From Hansfordia pulvinata (taxonomy: Eukaryota > Ascomycota > Sordariomycetes > Xylariales): 64,000 nucleotides of DNA. This document shows, piece after piece, positions 45,517 through 57,917 of the stretch (position 1 is its first letter; each line of letters starts with the position of its first letter). Where the stretch lies: positions 4,092,001 to 4,156,000 of the forward strand of contig BJKQ01000002.1 of NCBI GenBank assembly GCA_006538405.1, written 5' to 3'. A program made the translations under genes and the position numbers. The notes under the pieces were generated by a model. The model was not told the DNA's origin. It did no database searches and saw only the letters and a list, made by a program, of their open reading frames with translations.

Positions 45517-48500
45517 ACCACAACCACAACCACGTCAGATCTCCGACTTCGCACGCGCTTGTAGGCCATGCCGCCGAGCCCACCAACGAGAACAAAAATC
45601 CACCTGCGGCTCGCGGCTCGCGCGAGATCACAGTTGGGGTACAGAAATTGCTGTGGGGTTCTGTCGCTGCTGGGGACAGGCTCTGGAATTAATTTTTTTC
45701 CCCGCAGGGGACAGGAGACAGGAACGAGACGCGGGATGAGCGGACATGGACGGACATGATGTGAAGCGGGATCGCGGAACGAGAGCTTTGGGCGACGGCA
45801 TCTGTTCGCGTCGCATCTGACCGTACGAGTATGACGCCTCGCCTCGGTTTCTGCGAGCAAAGGAGGGCGCTGACGATCCATCCCAGCCGCGTCGTTCCCA
45901 TGCGAGCCGACGTGAATGGCCGTCCCGTCTGGCCTAACGGCCGAAAGCCCGAAAATGCCCGGCGGCCCTGCAGAGTGCAAAGACCATAATATGAGTATGA
46001 CAGTCACTCGGCTACATGAAGTGTATGATGTAGAGAGCGATGGCGATGCGTACCTGACCTTGCCTAGGAGGCTGCCCCATCTGGTACGTGCCATGTGCTT
46101 GTGCTTGGCGCACAGTACAGATGTGCGTCCGTCATACAACCACCATCTCGTACGGATATATCTAGATGAGGCTCTCAGTAGCGTGTCTGCGGTCCCTCGC
46201 GCCGAAGCCGGAACCCTGCGCCAGGAAGCCGCCGGCACGTTTCACCAGAACCTCGGGAGCTCAAGCTGACACTGGAGAAGAGATCGCCGTGCAGCCCAAG
46301 CTCGGAGCTTCTGCTGGAGTGGAGAGCACGGGCCGAAAACAGGAGCGCTCCAGGTACCATCCCGGCCTGAGCGCCCCCGGGCACATCCTTGTCCGTTCGC
46401 AGGGGGAGGAAAGAGAGAGGGAGAGAGAGGGAGAGGGAATAAAAACAAGTCTTTGCGTGAGACAATGTCGAGGCTATTCGCAGACGGCCTCAAGGGCAGC
46501 CATCCTTATCGTACTCGTGGGACCGCCCTCATCGCCCATGTATGGAGCACCGCCGAGACGACCTGAGGCTCTGTGCTGCAGTCTGTGCGTCTGCAGTGAG
46601 TAGCGAGGCGATGCGATGCGATATCCACTCAACCGGGGCGATCATGCGGGTGGTGTGCTCTGTACCGTGGACCACCACTCACACACAAGACGGCAAGTCT
46701 TCCAAAGCCTTGTCCCGGCTGGGCCCAAGTCACAGTCACGGCACTACCATCGAGGCCAGTCCGGTAGACACGCCCCGCCGATCCCGTCCCGAGCCGAGCA
46801 CACGAGCAGGCCATGATGCGACCCATCATCGCGCTGCCGTTGTCAGGCCGGGGCCCTGGCTGACCCGGCTCGGTCTCTTCGCTTCCATGCCTTGGATGGC
46901 CAAGTTCGAGAAGAAGGGGGCAGACTCGCCTCGCTGGGTAGTCAAAGCAGAGCCAAGGGAACAGAAGAGGTGGGAAACACAAAAAAAACGAGCCAAACCC
47001 TTTCCCCCGCCCGCGAAGAATGCTGACATGACAATCCTGAGGGCTCGCAAACGCCTGAACGGCAGTGTTTCAAGAATCCTGCGCTTGTCCACAAGTTGCC
47101 AAGTTTGTGCAAATGCCGAGAAACCACGTCACGAAAAAGCCTTTCCCCAGAGGATCGTGGCCCTCTGTCTCTCTCTCTCTCTTTGCTCCCCTCACGCGCC
47201 AGTGAGCCGGGGACAGCCCGGATAGGACACGCCCCGATGGATCTCGGGTAAGCCCAGGTCGTGTTTCGGAATCCCGGGTCCACAGCCGTTTTGCGCAGGC
47301 GTGGCAGGACAGACAGGACAGCACAGAGGCTCTCTCGTTCACTCTTTGAGGAAGGGCAGGGCCGGGGGTTGAACCTCAATCTGGCTGGGATCTGCGTTTC
47401 GCCGGCGACGCCGCCGACGCGGTGCTTTCAGGAGGGCCGCGTAGCTAAGCGGCCAGGTCGCCCACGAGGCCTTGTACGAGTAAACAACCTTATATCGTCG
47501 TGGGACCACCGCAAGACCTTCCTCCCCGGCTATGGGCGTGGCCGCGGCAACCACAGCGACGGCGCGTGGGATGCCCCGTGCTCGCTCGTGGGCCCCTCCC
47601 GGCTGGCTTGCTTCTCGACAAGGCCTCTTCCCCGCCATCGGTGGCGCCAGTTCCGCTATCCTGGTGAGCAACGAGAAAGAACCCCCCAAAAATCAAAATA
47701 CTGCCGACCGGGTCCCCAGCCGTTCGGCTGTCAGGCCGTCTTGCTTGTTCTTGTTCCTCAGGACCTGGCTGTACTCTCACGACTCGAAACGCACGCGGGA
47801 CTGCGCCTCTCCCCGCGAAGGAGCATACTACGGGGCAGCACCTCGCCACCCGATCAGCGTGCGCAGAAAGAGCATCAGTGCCCGTTCAGGTCTCGGGAGA
47901 GGAGGAGGCGGCGACGACGGCGGCCAAGACCGCCGAGACGGGAACCGAGGCGACTGGGAGTCCCACCCACGCTTGCACGCGAGAAACCGCGCGGGGCAAG
48001 GGAGGAAAAAGCTGACAGATGTAGGAGTATCAGGAGGTGGCAATGCGTTGTCCGAGTTGGTTGGCCGGCCGGTTGGGATTGGCGAATCGTCGACTTGAGC
48101 CGCTTTAGCCTTTGCAATGAGTTGTGACGGCGGCCACCCAATCAGCAACACCCAGCGACTGCGTAGGTTGCGCGTGTCCCGAAATCTCGTAGGCGTCGTG
48201 GGAAGGACTGCCGCTCGACGTCGCCCCCTCCTGGCGCTGTCCTACGAGAGGGCTGGTCGGCCTGGGCTTTCGGGTGGCGCATTGATCATAGGGCAAGGTC
48301 CGGCCACTCGGGTTTTTTCTTCTCCTTTTTCTATTTGCCAATCCTCTCTGGCGTCGCTCCCGCAGAAAGGATGGGTTGCAGCGCGGCTTGCCATCGGTCA
48401 TGCTTGGGGCTTCTTGTGTTGGCGCGTCGACCGACGCATAGCATCGTCCGCCGAAAGGGAAGCCCTGGCTGGCTCGCCTCTGCACCCCGGGGTGCCCCAG

Positions 48501-48669
48501 CTGGAACGTCCCGCCATTGGCCAACGAACTCCGGAAGTGGCCTGGAAAGGGGAGGTTCTTTTTCGGCGTCGGTCCGACAGCAGTGCGTGACCAGGAGCCC
48601 GAAAGCTGCCTCGAGGGCCCCGGTCTGCGGTTGGTGCAAGTACTCATACGCCTAGCCGGGCCTGCCTGG

Positions 48670-48729
48670 CGAGGGCGGAACCGCACGCATACTCGTAGGC
48701 GAGGGCGGAACCGCACGCATGGTCGTACA
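48670..48729. repeat. 30-bp tandem duplication carrying a TACTCGTA word
   Basis: Two adjacent 30-bp units beginning GCGAGGGCGGAACCGCACGC (48670 and 48700). The first unit ends in TACTCGTA and the second in a variant; a near-palindrome follows at 48732-48745. Confidence 0.9.
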
Positions 48730-51155
48730 CGTGCGAGTACTCGTAGAGCTTCAGCTGGGCCCGGCCTGGAGTGCGCAAGCCTGTGAAATGAGAACCGAGG
48801 CCTCTCTGCAATACTATTCGCTCGCCTGTAGCCAAAGCTGCAAGGGCCCCTCTGTGAAAGGTCTGTGTTTGGAGTGGCTGTTGGTGCAGACGTCGGGGTG
48901 ATCGGCCTCGGACCCCGCATCTAGACCCAAGGGTCTCCTCTCGCTGGCTCGCTCGTGCCTGGCGCCGCCTGTCCCACTCGCAGAGTCGAGGCCTGTCTGG
49001 ATGACAGCCGCTCAACGTTTTCCCTTCGTCCTGCACGCGTTCCTGGCATGGCCGGAGGCGGGGCGACTCACAGGGCTCGTGTGCTTAGGCTTGGGTCTTC
49101 AGACGAAGCTGATAGGCGTGGCTGTAAGACATTGGGCGGTTAGAAAACGTGCTTGATCAGAGACAAGCCTCTCCAGATCCGAGACCTTTACGCGCACGCG
49201 CGACCGGGGTCTTGAGTGGCTCGGCTGACTGACCACTCACGATCCAAGAAGGGGCACTCACCCACATGTTGAGAACAACAGTGGCGAGGGCAGTGGCTGT
49301 TGGCTGCTGTCGTGCAAGTCAACGTGAGCATGTAATTTCCAAAAAACCACAATACGAGACGCGCGCGCCGGGCCGCACGCCGATGTTCTCGAGAAACCAG
49401 CCTCTCAGCCTCTCAGCCTCTCAGCACATGAAGACCCGATCTGGTCATCTCACGTGCATTTGCTGACCGACTGATTGACATGGCCACATACATTTGGGCC
49501 AACTATCGCGCCGCGTGTCGGCAACAGTGAACGTGACCGGTCGCTCTATTGGATGTTTGGAGATTGCCTCATAAGACTGAGTGATCGCCACAGACCGGGG
49601 CGACAGCAAGTGAGTCGTGCGTCCTTTGCGGGGGCGGCTTGCCCGTGTGCCCCTATTCTCGTGAGGCAGCAACCGGCGTGGCCTGCAAACCAGCATGGAT
49701 ACCCTGGCACAAGGCGAGAGCCGACCCCAGTTGCACGCGCCAGCACGGTTATTGAAGCAGCCACTGATGGCTAGCACCTGTGCCACCAGGGTTACCTGTG
49801 CTCGGAGTATAGTGTTTTATTAGCATCATGTAGGTGCGGGTAGAGAGGCATGAGAGGGTTGCCCAGATCCAAAGCCCGGATCTACGACTACACTTACTAG
49901 TAGTAGGAAAAGTCGACTGGGGTGCACCCACATCCAAATCGACGCCCCACCACGGCTCGACTCGACTCCACGGACACCGCGGGCAGAGAGCAGCCCAGCA
50001 CGTACCAGCCAGCAGTCTGTTGCAAGACCAGCAAGAAGGATTTTCCCTTGGCGATCGATAGCATTTGTTGATCACACAATGACACGACTACCGATATTTC
50101 CCTCATCGGGAGCCCACGAGCCCAAGACACCCCACGACTGCAAGTGAACCACCACGTGCGGGTACTCGAGGGCACTGCGGGCAGATAAACTCGCAGGTCC
50201 TTGAGCGCTTTAGGTTTTCGAGAGTGCGCCAGTACGAGTGTTAGACGACGCCGACGATCCAAGGCTACTCCAACAGGGGGGAGGGTTCACACAAGTACCG
50301 ACTCGTATCAGTATTGGCTCCCATGTATTCGTTTGCCGAGTGCTGTGGAAAGCCGAGACGACAGTGAGGGTGATCCATATGGCTGATCAGCAGACAGCAA
50401 CTGGAACTAGGTCGGCAGGTCGGGATGATTGAGGCAAGCTGACAATGGACGTGGCAGGGGAAGGATTGGAAGCCAAGTACTTGCAGGATGAAGCAGAAGC
50501 TTGAGCTGGTTTCGATGGCCTTTTTTCTCCGTCGGTATGGCTCAGTCACTGCCATAGAGGGCTAGCCTCCCCTGCCGATGGGAAGATGCTAGTGTAGATG
50601 CAGATAGGGTCGAAGAACGAGGGATTCTGGCGCCGATTTGACGCTATCTCTGGCGTGTCTCGCAACGGCCGACGGCGGACCGCCGTCTGTGCGTACGTAC
50701 TCGTACTGTGCACTGTACGGAGTCGGGAGCCGAGCTCGCAGCTGTCTTTGGCTTGGATGATGGGCAGCTACCTGTATTTCAGGTGCTTTGCTTATTAGCT
50801 TCGAGTACTCCTACCTGCCACAGTTGGTAGGCTATGAATACACGTATCAAAAATAGAGAGGATCCTGTCATCGAGCTCCACAGAGGAAAAAGCTTACCTG
50901 ATGGTTACGGGTGGATGCGACTTGGCCCGCATGGCACGAGGGGAACCGTATCCGCTGTCTTTTTCGAGCACTGCTGACTCGGGATTCTCGTCGCAGAAAG
51001 ACCAGACCAAGGGAAGGTCTGAGCTCGAGAGCCAGAGCCCAGCCCCAAAGCCATGGCCAGGACGGATAGTGGCGCACGACTACCCGGATAGCTTACGAGT
51101 AAAGGGGTGAGAGGTCGCGAGCGGGCTCACCGACCCGGTCCTTGCCTGTGAGGTG

Positions 51156-51169
51156 TACGAGTACTCGTA
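51156..51169. repeat. Dispersed palindrome TACGAGTACTCGTA, copy 4
   Basis: Exact 14-bp palindrome in the gene desert. Confidence 0.95.
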
Positions 51170-51984
51170 AGACGGCCAAGGTTGGTGCGACGGGAGAGTG
51201 GTTGGAGGCAGTAGAGAGAGGGGTCCTTGTGCGGCCGGAGAGAGCCGTGGCGAGGGCGTCCGTGTTGCGGCTTTTAAGGCGCTATTGACGCACACGGAAG
51301 GGTGGTGATCGCAGCATCAGACGGAGAAGCCCGCGCTGTCGCAGGGGGGCCGGCGGGAGGCAGTCCCGAAGATCGCCGTCGGTGTGCGATGCTCACACAA
51401 CGCCGCATCCAGCTGGAGATGGGGGGAAAGGGGCGCTCTGGGGCTAAACGACGCCGCGGCGGCTTGCCCGCACACGGCGACCTCAGCCATCCATAGGCGG
51501 AAGGGAAGATGAGAAGAGTACGCGACGATACCATTGTGACGCTGTAGTGCGGGACGAAGTGCGAACTCGCGGTGCTGGTTGCCATGTCGTGGTGAGTGGT
51601 AGAGATTGAAGATGGCGACGATGGTGGGGGTGGGGCCCGCAGAACACGAGTACGAAGAAAGGCATCCAGCCAAGGTACCGTGCCTTCGATTGCATTAGGT
51701 ACCTCACATGTACGGCGCAGCATGGCTCCTGTCGGCAGCTGCAGGTGTCTCATCTATGTGCCTCTTTACCTACATGTAGGTGGGGACACTTCCACGGCGG
51801 GCTCTAAAGACGGCAGCCATCCATTGCAGGTACTCGTACGCCCTTCAACTGCTCCCGCAACCTGTGATGGTCAGAACTTTCAAGGTTCGGGTATCATGGC
51901 ACAGGAATCCGCCGCATCGAGCTACTGTACGAGCACCTGAGGACCTCACGCTTCAGGCTTCAGTCGAGGGCTCCGGAACTACGA

Positions 51985-52018
51985 GTAAGATACATGTATA
52001 CGTAAGATACATGTATAC
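51985..52018. repeat. 17-bp tandem duplication
   Basis: Two perfect copies of GTAAGATACATGTATAC in tandem. Each contains the palindrome GTATACATGTATAC in part. Confidence 0.9.
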
Positions 52019-54525
52019 ACCGAATTGGTGATCGTCTTCAGAGATACATATGGACCTGGGAACTCACTACCGTGCCTACCTTTCGCGCTAGGTACCTCTA
52101 ACCTTTCACCTACTCGTAGTGCCCAGCCGCCCGGCGCAGGTCTCTAAAATAGCACATACCTCGAGTACATGTATGGAGCCCGGTACAGCCTACATGTATC
52201 TCGTAGATGTCTGCCGATGTAGTCCTCCCCACGTCTCTACTTCCAGCCTCTGACCGACACCACCACACATTAGCTCCGAGGCGTGTCGGTTTCTTCGAGC
52301 ACCACGTACCGACGACTGTGCCGGTACGCATAGCTCCCGGCCACTCGGGACGATAGTGGCCGACGGATCCCATAGAGCCCACACCACAGACGGGCACTCA
52401 CTCTCTCATCAACCACACTACGAGTACAGTCATCAGTCTTTCTCTTCCGACGTTGCGGCAACACGCCCACATGCCGCCGATGCGAGTACGGCGTACACAC
52501 CTTCGTCCAGCCTTCGACGATGGCGCACGGCCCGGCGGACTCGTCTCGTAAGCGTACAAGCCATTGGCACGGCGCCACGGCGAGCCTCATCCGTGGACAT
52601 GATACCATCACGTCCATGGCACCCACGACAGCCTCTCACCAAGCAAACCCTGGCCGACCCGGCCAGACCGGCACGATCTCGTCTTCAGCCCGCTTCGCAC
52701 ACGAGCTCTTGGTGCGGCGCCCTCCCGCTTCATGCGACGTCAGCTGCGCAGGTTGTAGTGGTGGCACCCAATGGGCGGACGAGCGGGGTGACTGGCAGCG
52801 GTCGTCTGGCTGGCTGGCTGGCTGGCCGGCCGTGGCGCGCTCTGCCTTGCAAGCACTTTCTCTCCTCGCTCGTTGCCTGCCGAGTCTAGCATCATCAGTG
52901 TCGCATCTCTGATGAACCCACCCCGGACGTCCCTGGCACCCTGGCACACTGGCCAACTTGAGCCCACCACGCCTGCACCAAGCGGGCGCAGGTACGACGC
53001 CATGCACCGCATCCGCATCTCGACTCTCGATTCCTTCGCACCATTCCTGCGGCCGACCAGGGCCCCCCGGTCACGATTCTCGACGCCCGCAAGCACGCAC
53101 GCACGCACAGTGGCACGCTATCAAAAACCCCCCTAACAACGGGCCTTTCTGTACGAGTATGCCGGGATCGCGTCTACTCGTACGTGGAGGAGAGAGCCTA
53201 GGGCAGAACGGGATGCCCGGGTGGGCCTCGGACCGGGGCTGGCTTGGTCTCAATCGGCCACTCACCAGCCCCGGTTGTCTGTGCCTGCGCCTGCGCCCGC
53301 GCCCGTGCCCGAGTCGTGTCTGGTGCTTGGGTGGGAGCCTCCGGGCGGGTGGGTTCTGCTGTCATGCCCCCAGGCCCTCTCTGTGCTCGATAAACCACCC
53401 GCGGGCCACTCGTGCCTCTGCGGTGCGTGGGAGCCCCTTCACAGGCCTTCTTCCGCAGCTCATCCACTCGAACACTCGCCTCCGGCCAGGGGTGTCCGCA
53501 GAAGCGGCTCCCGCGCGACACACGGGGGGGTGCGCGAGGGAGGCCCGCCGATGTCGTTCCTCCATTGGGCCGTCACCCTGTCACACCCACGCCTTCACGG
53601 CGCCATAGCCGGCCCTGACGAACCCGGCGATGCTGCCCCACCCTGGCCATCCCACCAGCCCACCCGGCACAGCTGAGATGTGATGTGAGCTGCCCATCGG
53701 TCGACCTGCCTGGAGCCCTGCCTCCTCGCCGGTGGGGCCCCCGCTTGAGGTGGCCAGCCGTACAAGCGTGGGAGAAGCGCCGGGGGCGGCCAAGTACCCA
53801 GGCACGGCCAGGGCGCGAGTCCGGCCTCACCAGAAGGATCCTGGCCTCTACGGCCCCATTGGTCCCGACCCTGCTTGGCTTGGCTCGTCCCTATCAGCGT
53901 CGATGCCCGCTTCTCTCACCCACTGCGCCGCTGTTCGTGCCTGCGAGTACATGACCCTACTCGTACATATGTAGGTGCCATCATCCTTCCCGCCGCTCGT
54001 CGTGTCTCCACGGGCTCGATTGTTCCCTCTTCTGCGCCGACGTCGCATTGTATTTTCCTTCCCTCCTCCGTCGCACAAAACTAGCCGGCCTTCCTTTCTC
54101 TATTGTTCTTTCTTTCTTTGTGCTTTGCGCTGCCCAAGAGCGGCCTGTGTCTGTCGTGGAGGCTTCGCCGAGTCCTCATTACCGGAAAGAGAAGGCATCG
54201 TCGCTGGGCGTTGCTGTGTGTGTCCATACCGTGCTGGCGCGTTCACGATTCAGCTTCCGCTTCCCCAGCCGAGGCTCAGGGGCGTTTCTGGGCGGGATAT
54301 TAACTGTTGGTGGTCGACATAACCCGACTAATACGATTTCATGACGCCGCCTGCGAACTGGCCGACAATCCAAACACCACCCGAATAGTACGAGTCGCCC
54401 AGGCTAGCGAGTCCCGGACCGCGCGCCAGCCTGCCCCCAGTGGCTCGACAGATACTCGACAGCGAAACGCCCGGTCCATTACCGACGGAAAACCGCCATA
54501 TCGTGTGCAACCGGGATAGGAAATC

Positions 54526-56552
54526 ATGGCCAACTCGAGCATCGAGGCCCTGCGGGGCTACTGTCCGCCACCCTTCTTCCAGGAAGACATGTTCGCTGGA
54601 TCCGACGGATGTAAGTTCGGCACGCATTGTCGCATAACGAAGCTTGAGTTAACAAGAACAGATGTCGATGGCAGAATATGCTCGAGCGTTGGCTCCATCT
54701 CTTGCTGTCTCCCGTGTCCCTTGACAGAGGTGCGCCCTCCCCAGAACACGCTCTCGTCTTATGGTATAGCTTCTTGGCCGACTAACTTTGCGCGCAGTGG
54801 GCTTACTCGGACTTTCCAACAATGGAGCTGGCGGCCGAATGGATCAACGTCGCCAGCTTGGTGTGCTGTGTCTTTCTCATGTTGTCATGGATATTCCTAC
54901 CGGTCGAAAAAACCCACCGTCACTACCTCAGCATATCTCTGACCTGCGCCGTCATCCTGCTAAGTGTAAGCCGGCCTGACTGTTCGACTTGAAGATGTAC
55001 CTTCGCTAACATGGCATCAGCTGGGCTTCATTGTTCCCCTGGCAGCCAAGCCAGACCAGTGCAGCGACCAGATCACACCCCACGGAATGGACACGAGTTC
55101 CATCTGCGCCGTCTCGGGCGCCTTCCTCCTATTCGGCGGCTGGGGAGGCGTCATGTGGGTTTTCCTGAGAGCCTTGTCTCTGCATCTTCAAATCGTCTGG
55201 ACCATGGTTCCCGGCCGGCATTATCTCTGGTTCTCCCAGATTGTCGGATGGGGCGTCCCCGTGATCGGACTTATAGGTATATTGTTCTCCGCCCTCGCCT
55301 CGCTTCACAGCCGTTGCTAACCTGCCACTGCAGTGCTTATGGTCTTCTCTGGCGTGTCATTCCGCTTTGGTGACACATGCCACATCAACCACGAGAACAG
55401 TTTGGGTACGTGTGCCTCCCCGCGAGGCGACAATTCAATCGGCTAACACAGTTCAGCGGACTTTTGGATACCGCTCCTTTGCTTTGCCGGTCTCACTGTC
55501 ATCATTCAGTTTGCGACGTTCGGCTACTGTATCAAGGTGTACATTGCCTCGTTGGCCGACAACTCCACCACCACCGAAAACTCGGGTCTGCCCTCGTACG
55601 CCGCCAGTATCCAGACAATGACGCCTCGACAAGCGTATCGCCGGGCTCGACGCGTGATGGAGCTTCAGTGGAGGGGCATCGTGATCGTCCTGATCATCCT
55701 GTGCGACGTCATCCTCTTTGCGTCGGTGTTCGTTTTCCAAGACAAGACTGTTGTGGCAGCCAAAGAGAACCCGCAACTCGCGATGCCGTGGATCCAGTGC
55801 TTGGGAGAGACCGGAGGTGACAAGAATGCTTGTTTGTCGGAGGCTGCCGAGCTTGTGGTGAGCCTGCCGTCAGTGTCCGCCACGTTCATCCTCTTGGCCG
55901 TAAGTAAAAACAAACGAAGAGCGTCACGGTGGAAAGGTGGCCCGCTAATCTGAGTGTACAGATGAACGGACTTTGGCTGGTGCTGCTCTTTGGACGCTGG
56001 TCTATGGTCACTGGATGGATCGAGCTCTTCAAGGAGCCGTCCAGCAACAAGGACAGGAAGGATGTTGTGAGGATCGAAACACGGCCTGAGTATGCCAACG
56101 ATGGCAGGCCCTATGAAATGTTGTCGCATGACACCGGCAAGGCAGAAGTTATGCTGACGCCTGTCAGTCCCATCAAAGCACCCGAAGAGAGCTTGGAAGA
56201 CGGGCGACGCACCCCAGACTATTTCGGGCAGCCACCTGAGACTTTCGGGCCGACGGCGCGGTATCAGCCTCACCAGAGGTCATTCTCGTCACCGCGGCCG
56301 CCGCAGATGAGCAGCTGGGACGAGGGCAAGATGGGCGGCAGATCACCACCACCAGGGATGACATGGGATGAAGCGAGATCGCCGCCTTCATCGCCGCCGA
56401 GGGCAGCCGGCTGGGACGGAGGCAGGTCGGCAGCGAGGTCGCCGCCGAGGGTGGCAGCGTGGGAGGAGGGCAGGTTCCCGCCGGCATCACCTCCAAGATC
56501 CCCTCCCAGGGGAGGTGAACACATGAACCCTCTGGGGATGAACCGATTCTAG
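54526..56552 (+). CDS. Seven-TM receptor-like membrane protein
   Basis: Seven exons: 54526-54610, 54662-54729, 54798-54965, 55021-55276, 55334-55405, 55457-55899 and 55962-56552, giving 560 aa. All junctions keep the frame, and several introns have a CTAAC branch site. A short Cys-rich N-terminal region (GYCPPPFF...ICSSVGSISCCLPC) precedes seven hydrophobic segments. TM1 begins at WINVASLVC, TM3 is followed by WVFLRALSLHLQIVW, TM5 starts DFWIPLLCFAG, and TM7 ends LWLVLLFGRW. This is the architecture of a fungal family-2/Frizzled-like G-protein-coupled receptor; ligand and coupling are not readable. The cytosolic tail of about 170 residues ends in repeats of W-(D/E)-x-G-(R/K) followed by SPP-rich text. 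It could also be a non-GPCR seven-TM protein. Confidence 0.82.
56380..56515 (+). repeat. Coding repeat: W-D/E-x-G-R then SPP units
   Basis: Near the C-terminus of the seven-TM protein, four to five diverged units of about 17-20 residues each contain a tryptophan, two acidic residues, Gly-Arg/Lys and an SPP block. The DNA unit is GGGA-rich. The tail may be a phosphorylation-rich docking region. Confidence 0.6.
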
Positions 56553-57917
56553 GCGACCTATCTCGAGCGAGGAAACCGAATCAACCCAAGAAAGAAAAGA
56601 AAGAAAAGAAAAGAAAAGAAAAGGACGAGAGGAGGATGCGATACCCAACGCGCCGGTGACGGCAGGACGTAGCGATAATACCCATGCAGCGACAGCGCAT
56701 GGCCTTTGACATGCCATAATACATACTTCACGAACCATATCCCAACCGGACCGAAGCGGCTCCGCACACGTATCACCATGGAGCATTACATGAAAGAGAC
56801 ATCGCCACGCAAAGAAGGGTTTAGGGCGACAACGCTGCAGCAACTTACCGTTGAGGATGCTGTGTGTTCGCCTCACGTATCGCTCTCATTCAATTGTACT
56901 ATGTCCATCCATTCTCTCAACCTGGAGCACTTTCCTCTTGAATTTGCTACGTTAATCTCTCTGCTGCGAGTCCAGGCACAAGCTCGCGCGCTTTATCAAC
57001 ATTCAATACATCATACATGTAAATTCTACAGGATGGGATTCAAAGCTGGGCTGTTTTGACCTAACTGAGTGGCAGGTATCGAAGTCGGCGGAATCAGGGT
57101 GTAGACGTCTCGCTTCCACAGTGGTGCTGGTTCCAGCCCAGGAGGTCCCTCTAGGTACCCCTGTACCTTAGTTACGCCATTGGAGTGGGCTGAACGACGT
57201 CACTGCGCTGAAGCAATTGAAGGTGCCAGGCACGTACTCCCCAGCACTAATAACGGTCCCGTTCCGGTCTTGCCGTGTGCTGCCGGGACATGCAGTACGC
57301 GGCGGGCACCGCAGTGGGCTTTGCGGGTACTTCACCTCTCGCCCGAAGCCCGCACTGACTCAGACATGTCTTTGCTGTCCTCAAGTACTCGATCCTCCCC
57401 CCGCGTATCTTGCATGTGCTCCGTTTTGAAGCTGGCCTCATTGACGACGTACCAAATTCCGTCCGCCTGCATCCCACCAGCTTCAACTCTATCTCCATTA
57501 CTCGCGCGCGCGGTCGTTTCTTCTTCACCATCCGCAGGCACGCGCCCGCCGAGATCACATTGCTCCTATTCCCTCTCTGGTTGCCCCCTCACCCCTTTAC
57601 CCACCGAATTGCTATTACGAGCACTCGCCGGTAATTGCGACAACGGCCACCACCTTACATACGGCTTGCGCATGGATCCCCGTCATGGGCTGAACTCCCT
57701 GCGGCGCTGAATTTGTATACGATACCGCAGAGGCGATAGCTTCTGGTACGAGTGAAGCCGGACTACACTCATCAGTTCTCGCCATTGCTTCGTTCAATTT
57801 GTTCTTGGTCACTTTCTTGGCTTGTCAATCGACCCTGACCTCGTCCGCCCGACACCACCTGAGCTATCAAGCGCCCTGCCGACCTTTCCGTTCCTCCCGA
57901 GCCCGATACCCAACGCC
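56553..57917. other. Spacer, nothing supported
   Basis: About 1.4 kb. A run of AAGAAA units lies at 56591-56623, directly after the seven-TM gene. A 117-codon frame (56706-57059) has no recognisable features. The last 300 bases are C/T-rich and lead into the GH5 gene. Confidence 0.5.

Larger units (their letters stand above)
42621..54525. other. Gene desert
   Basis: About 12 kb with no supported gene on either strand. It holds several microsatellites, short tandem duplications and many TACGAGTA/TACTCGTA words, including an exact palindrome at 51156-51169 and a one-mismatch copy at 48732-48745. Open frames of up to nearly 400 codons exist but read as Arg/Pro/Ser/Gly/His-rich noise and are partly made of CA repeats. 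I saw no transposase or reverse transcriptase motif, tRNA or rRNA. Confidence 0.55.

Noticed and set aside
45222..46238. 338-codon minus-strand open frame in the gene desert
   Set aside because: It includes a Val run made by the AAC repeat on the other strand; the rest shows no family feature.
56706..57059. 117-codon open frame after the seven-TM gene
   Set aside because: It lies in less GC-rich 3' DNA, has no recognisable feature and no promoter or intron evidence.
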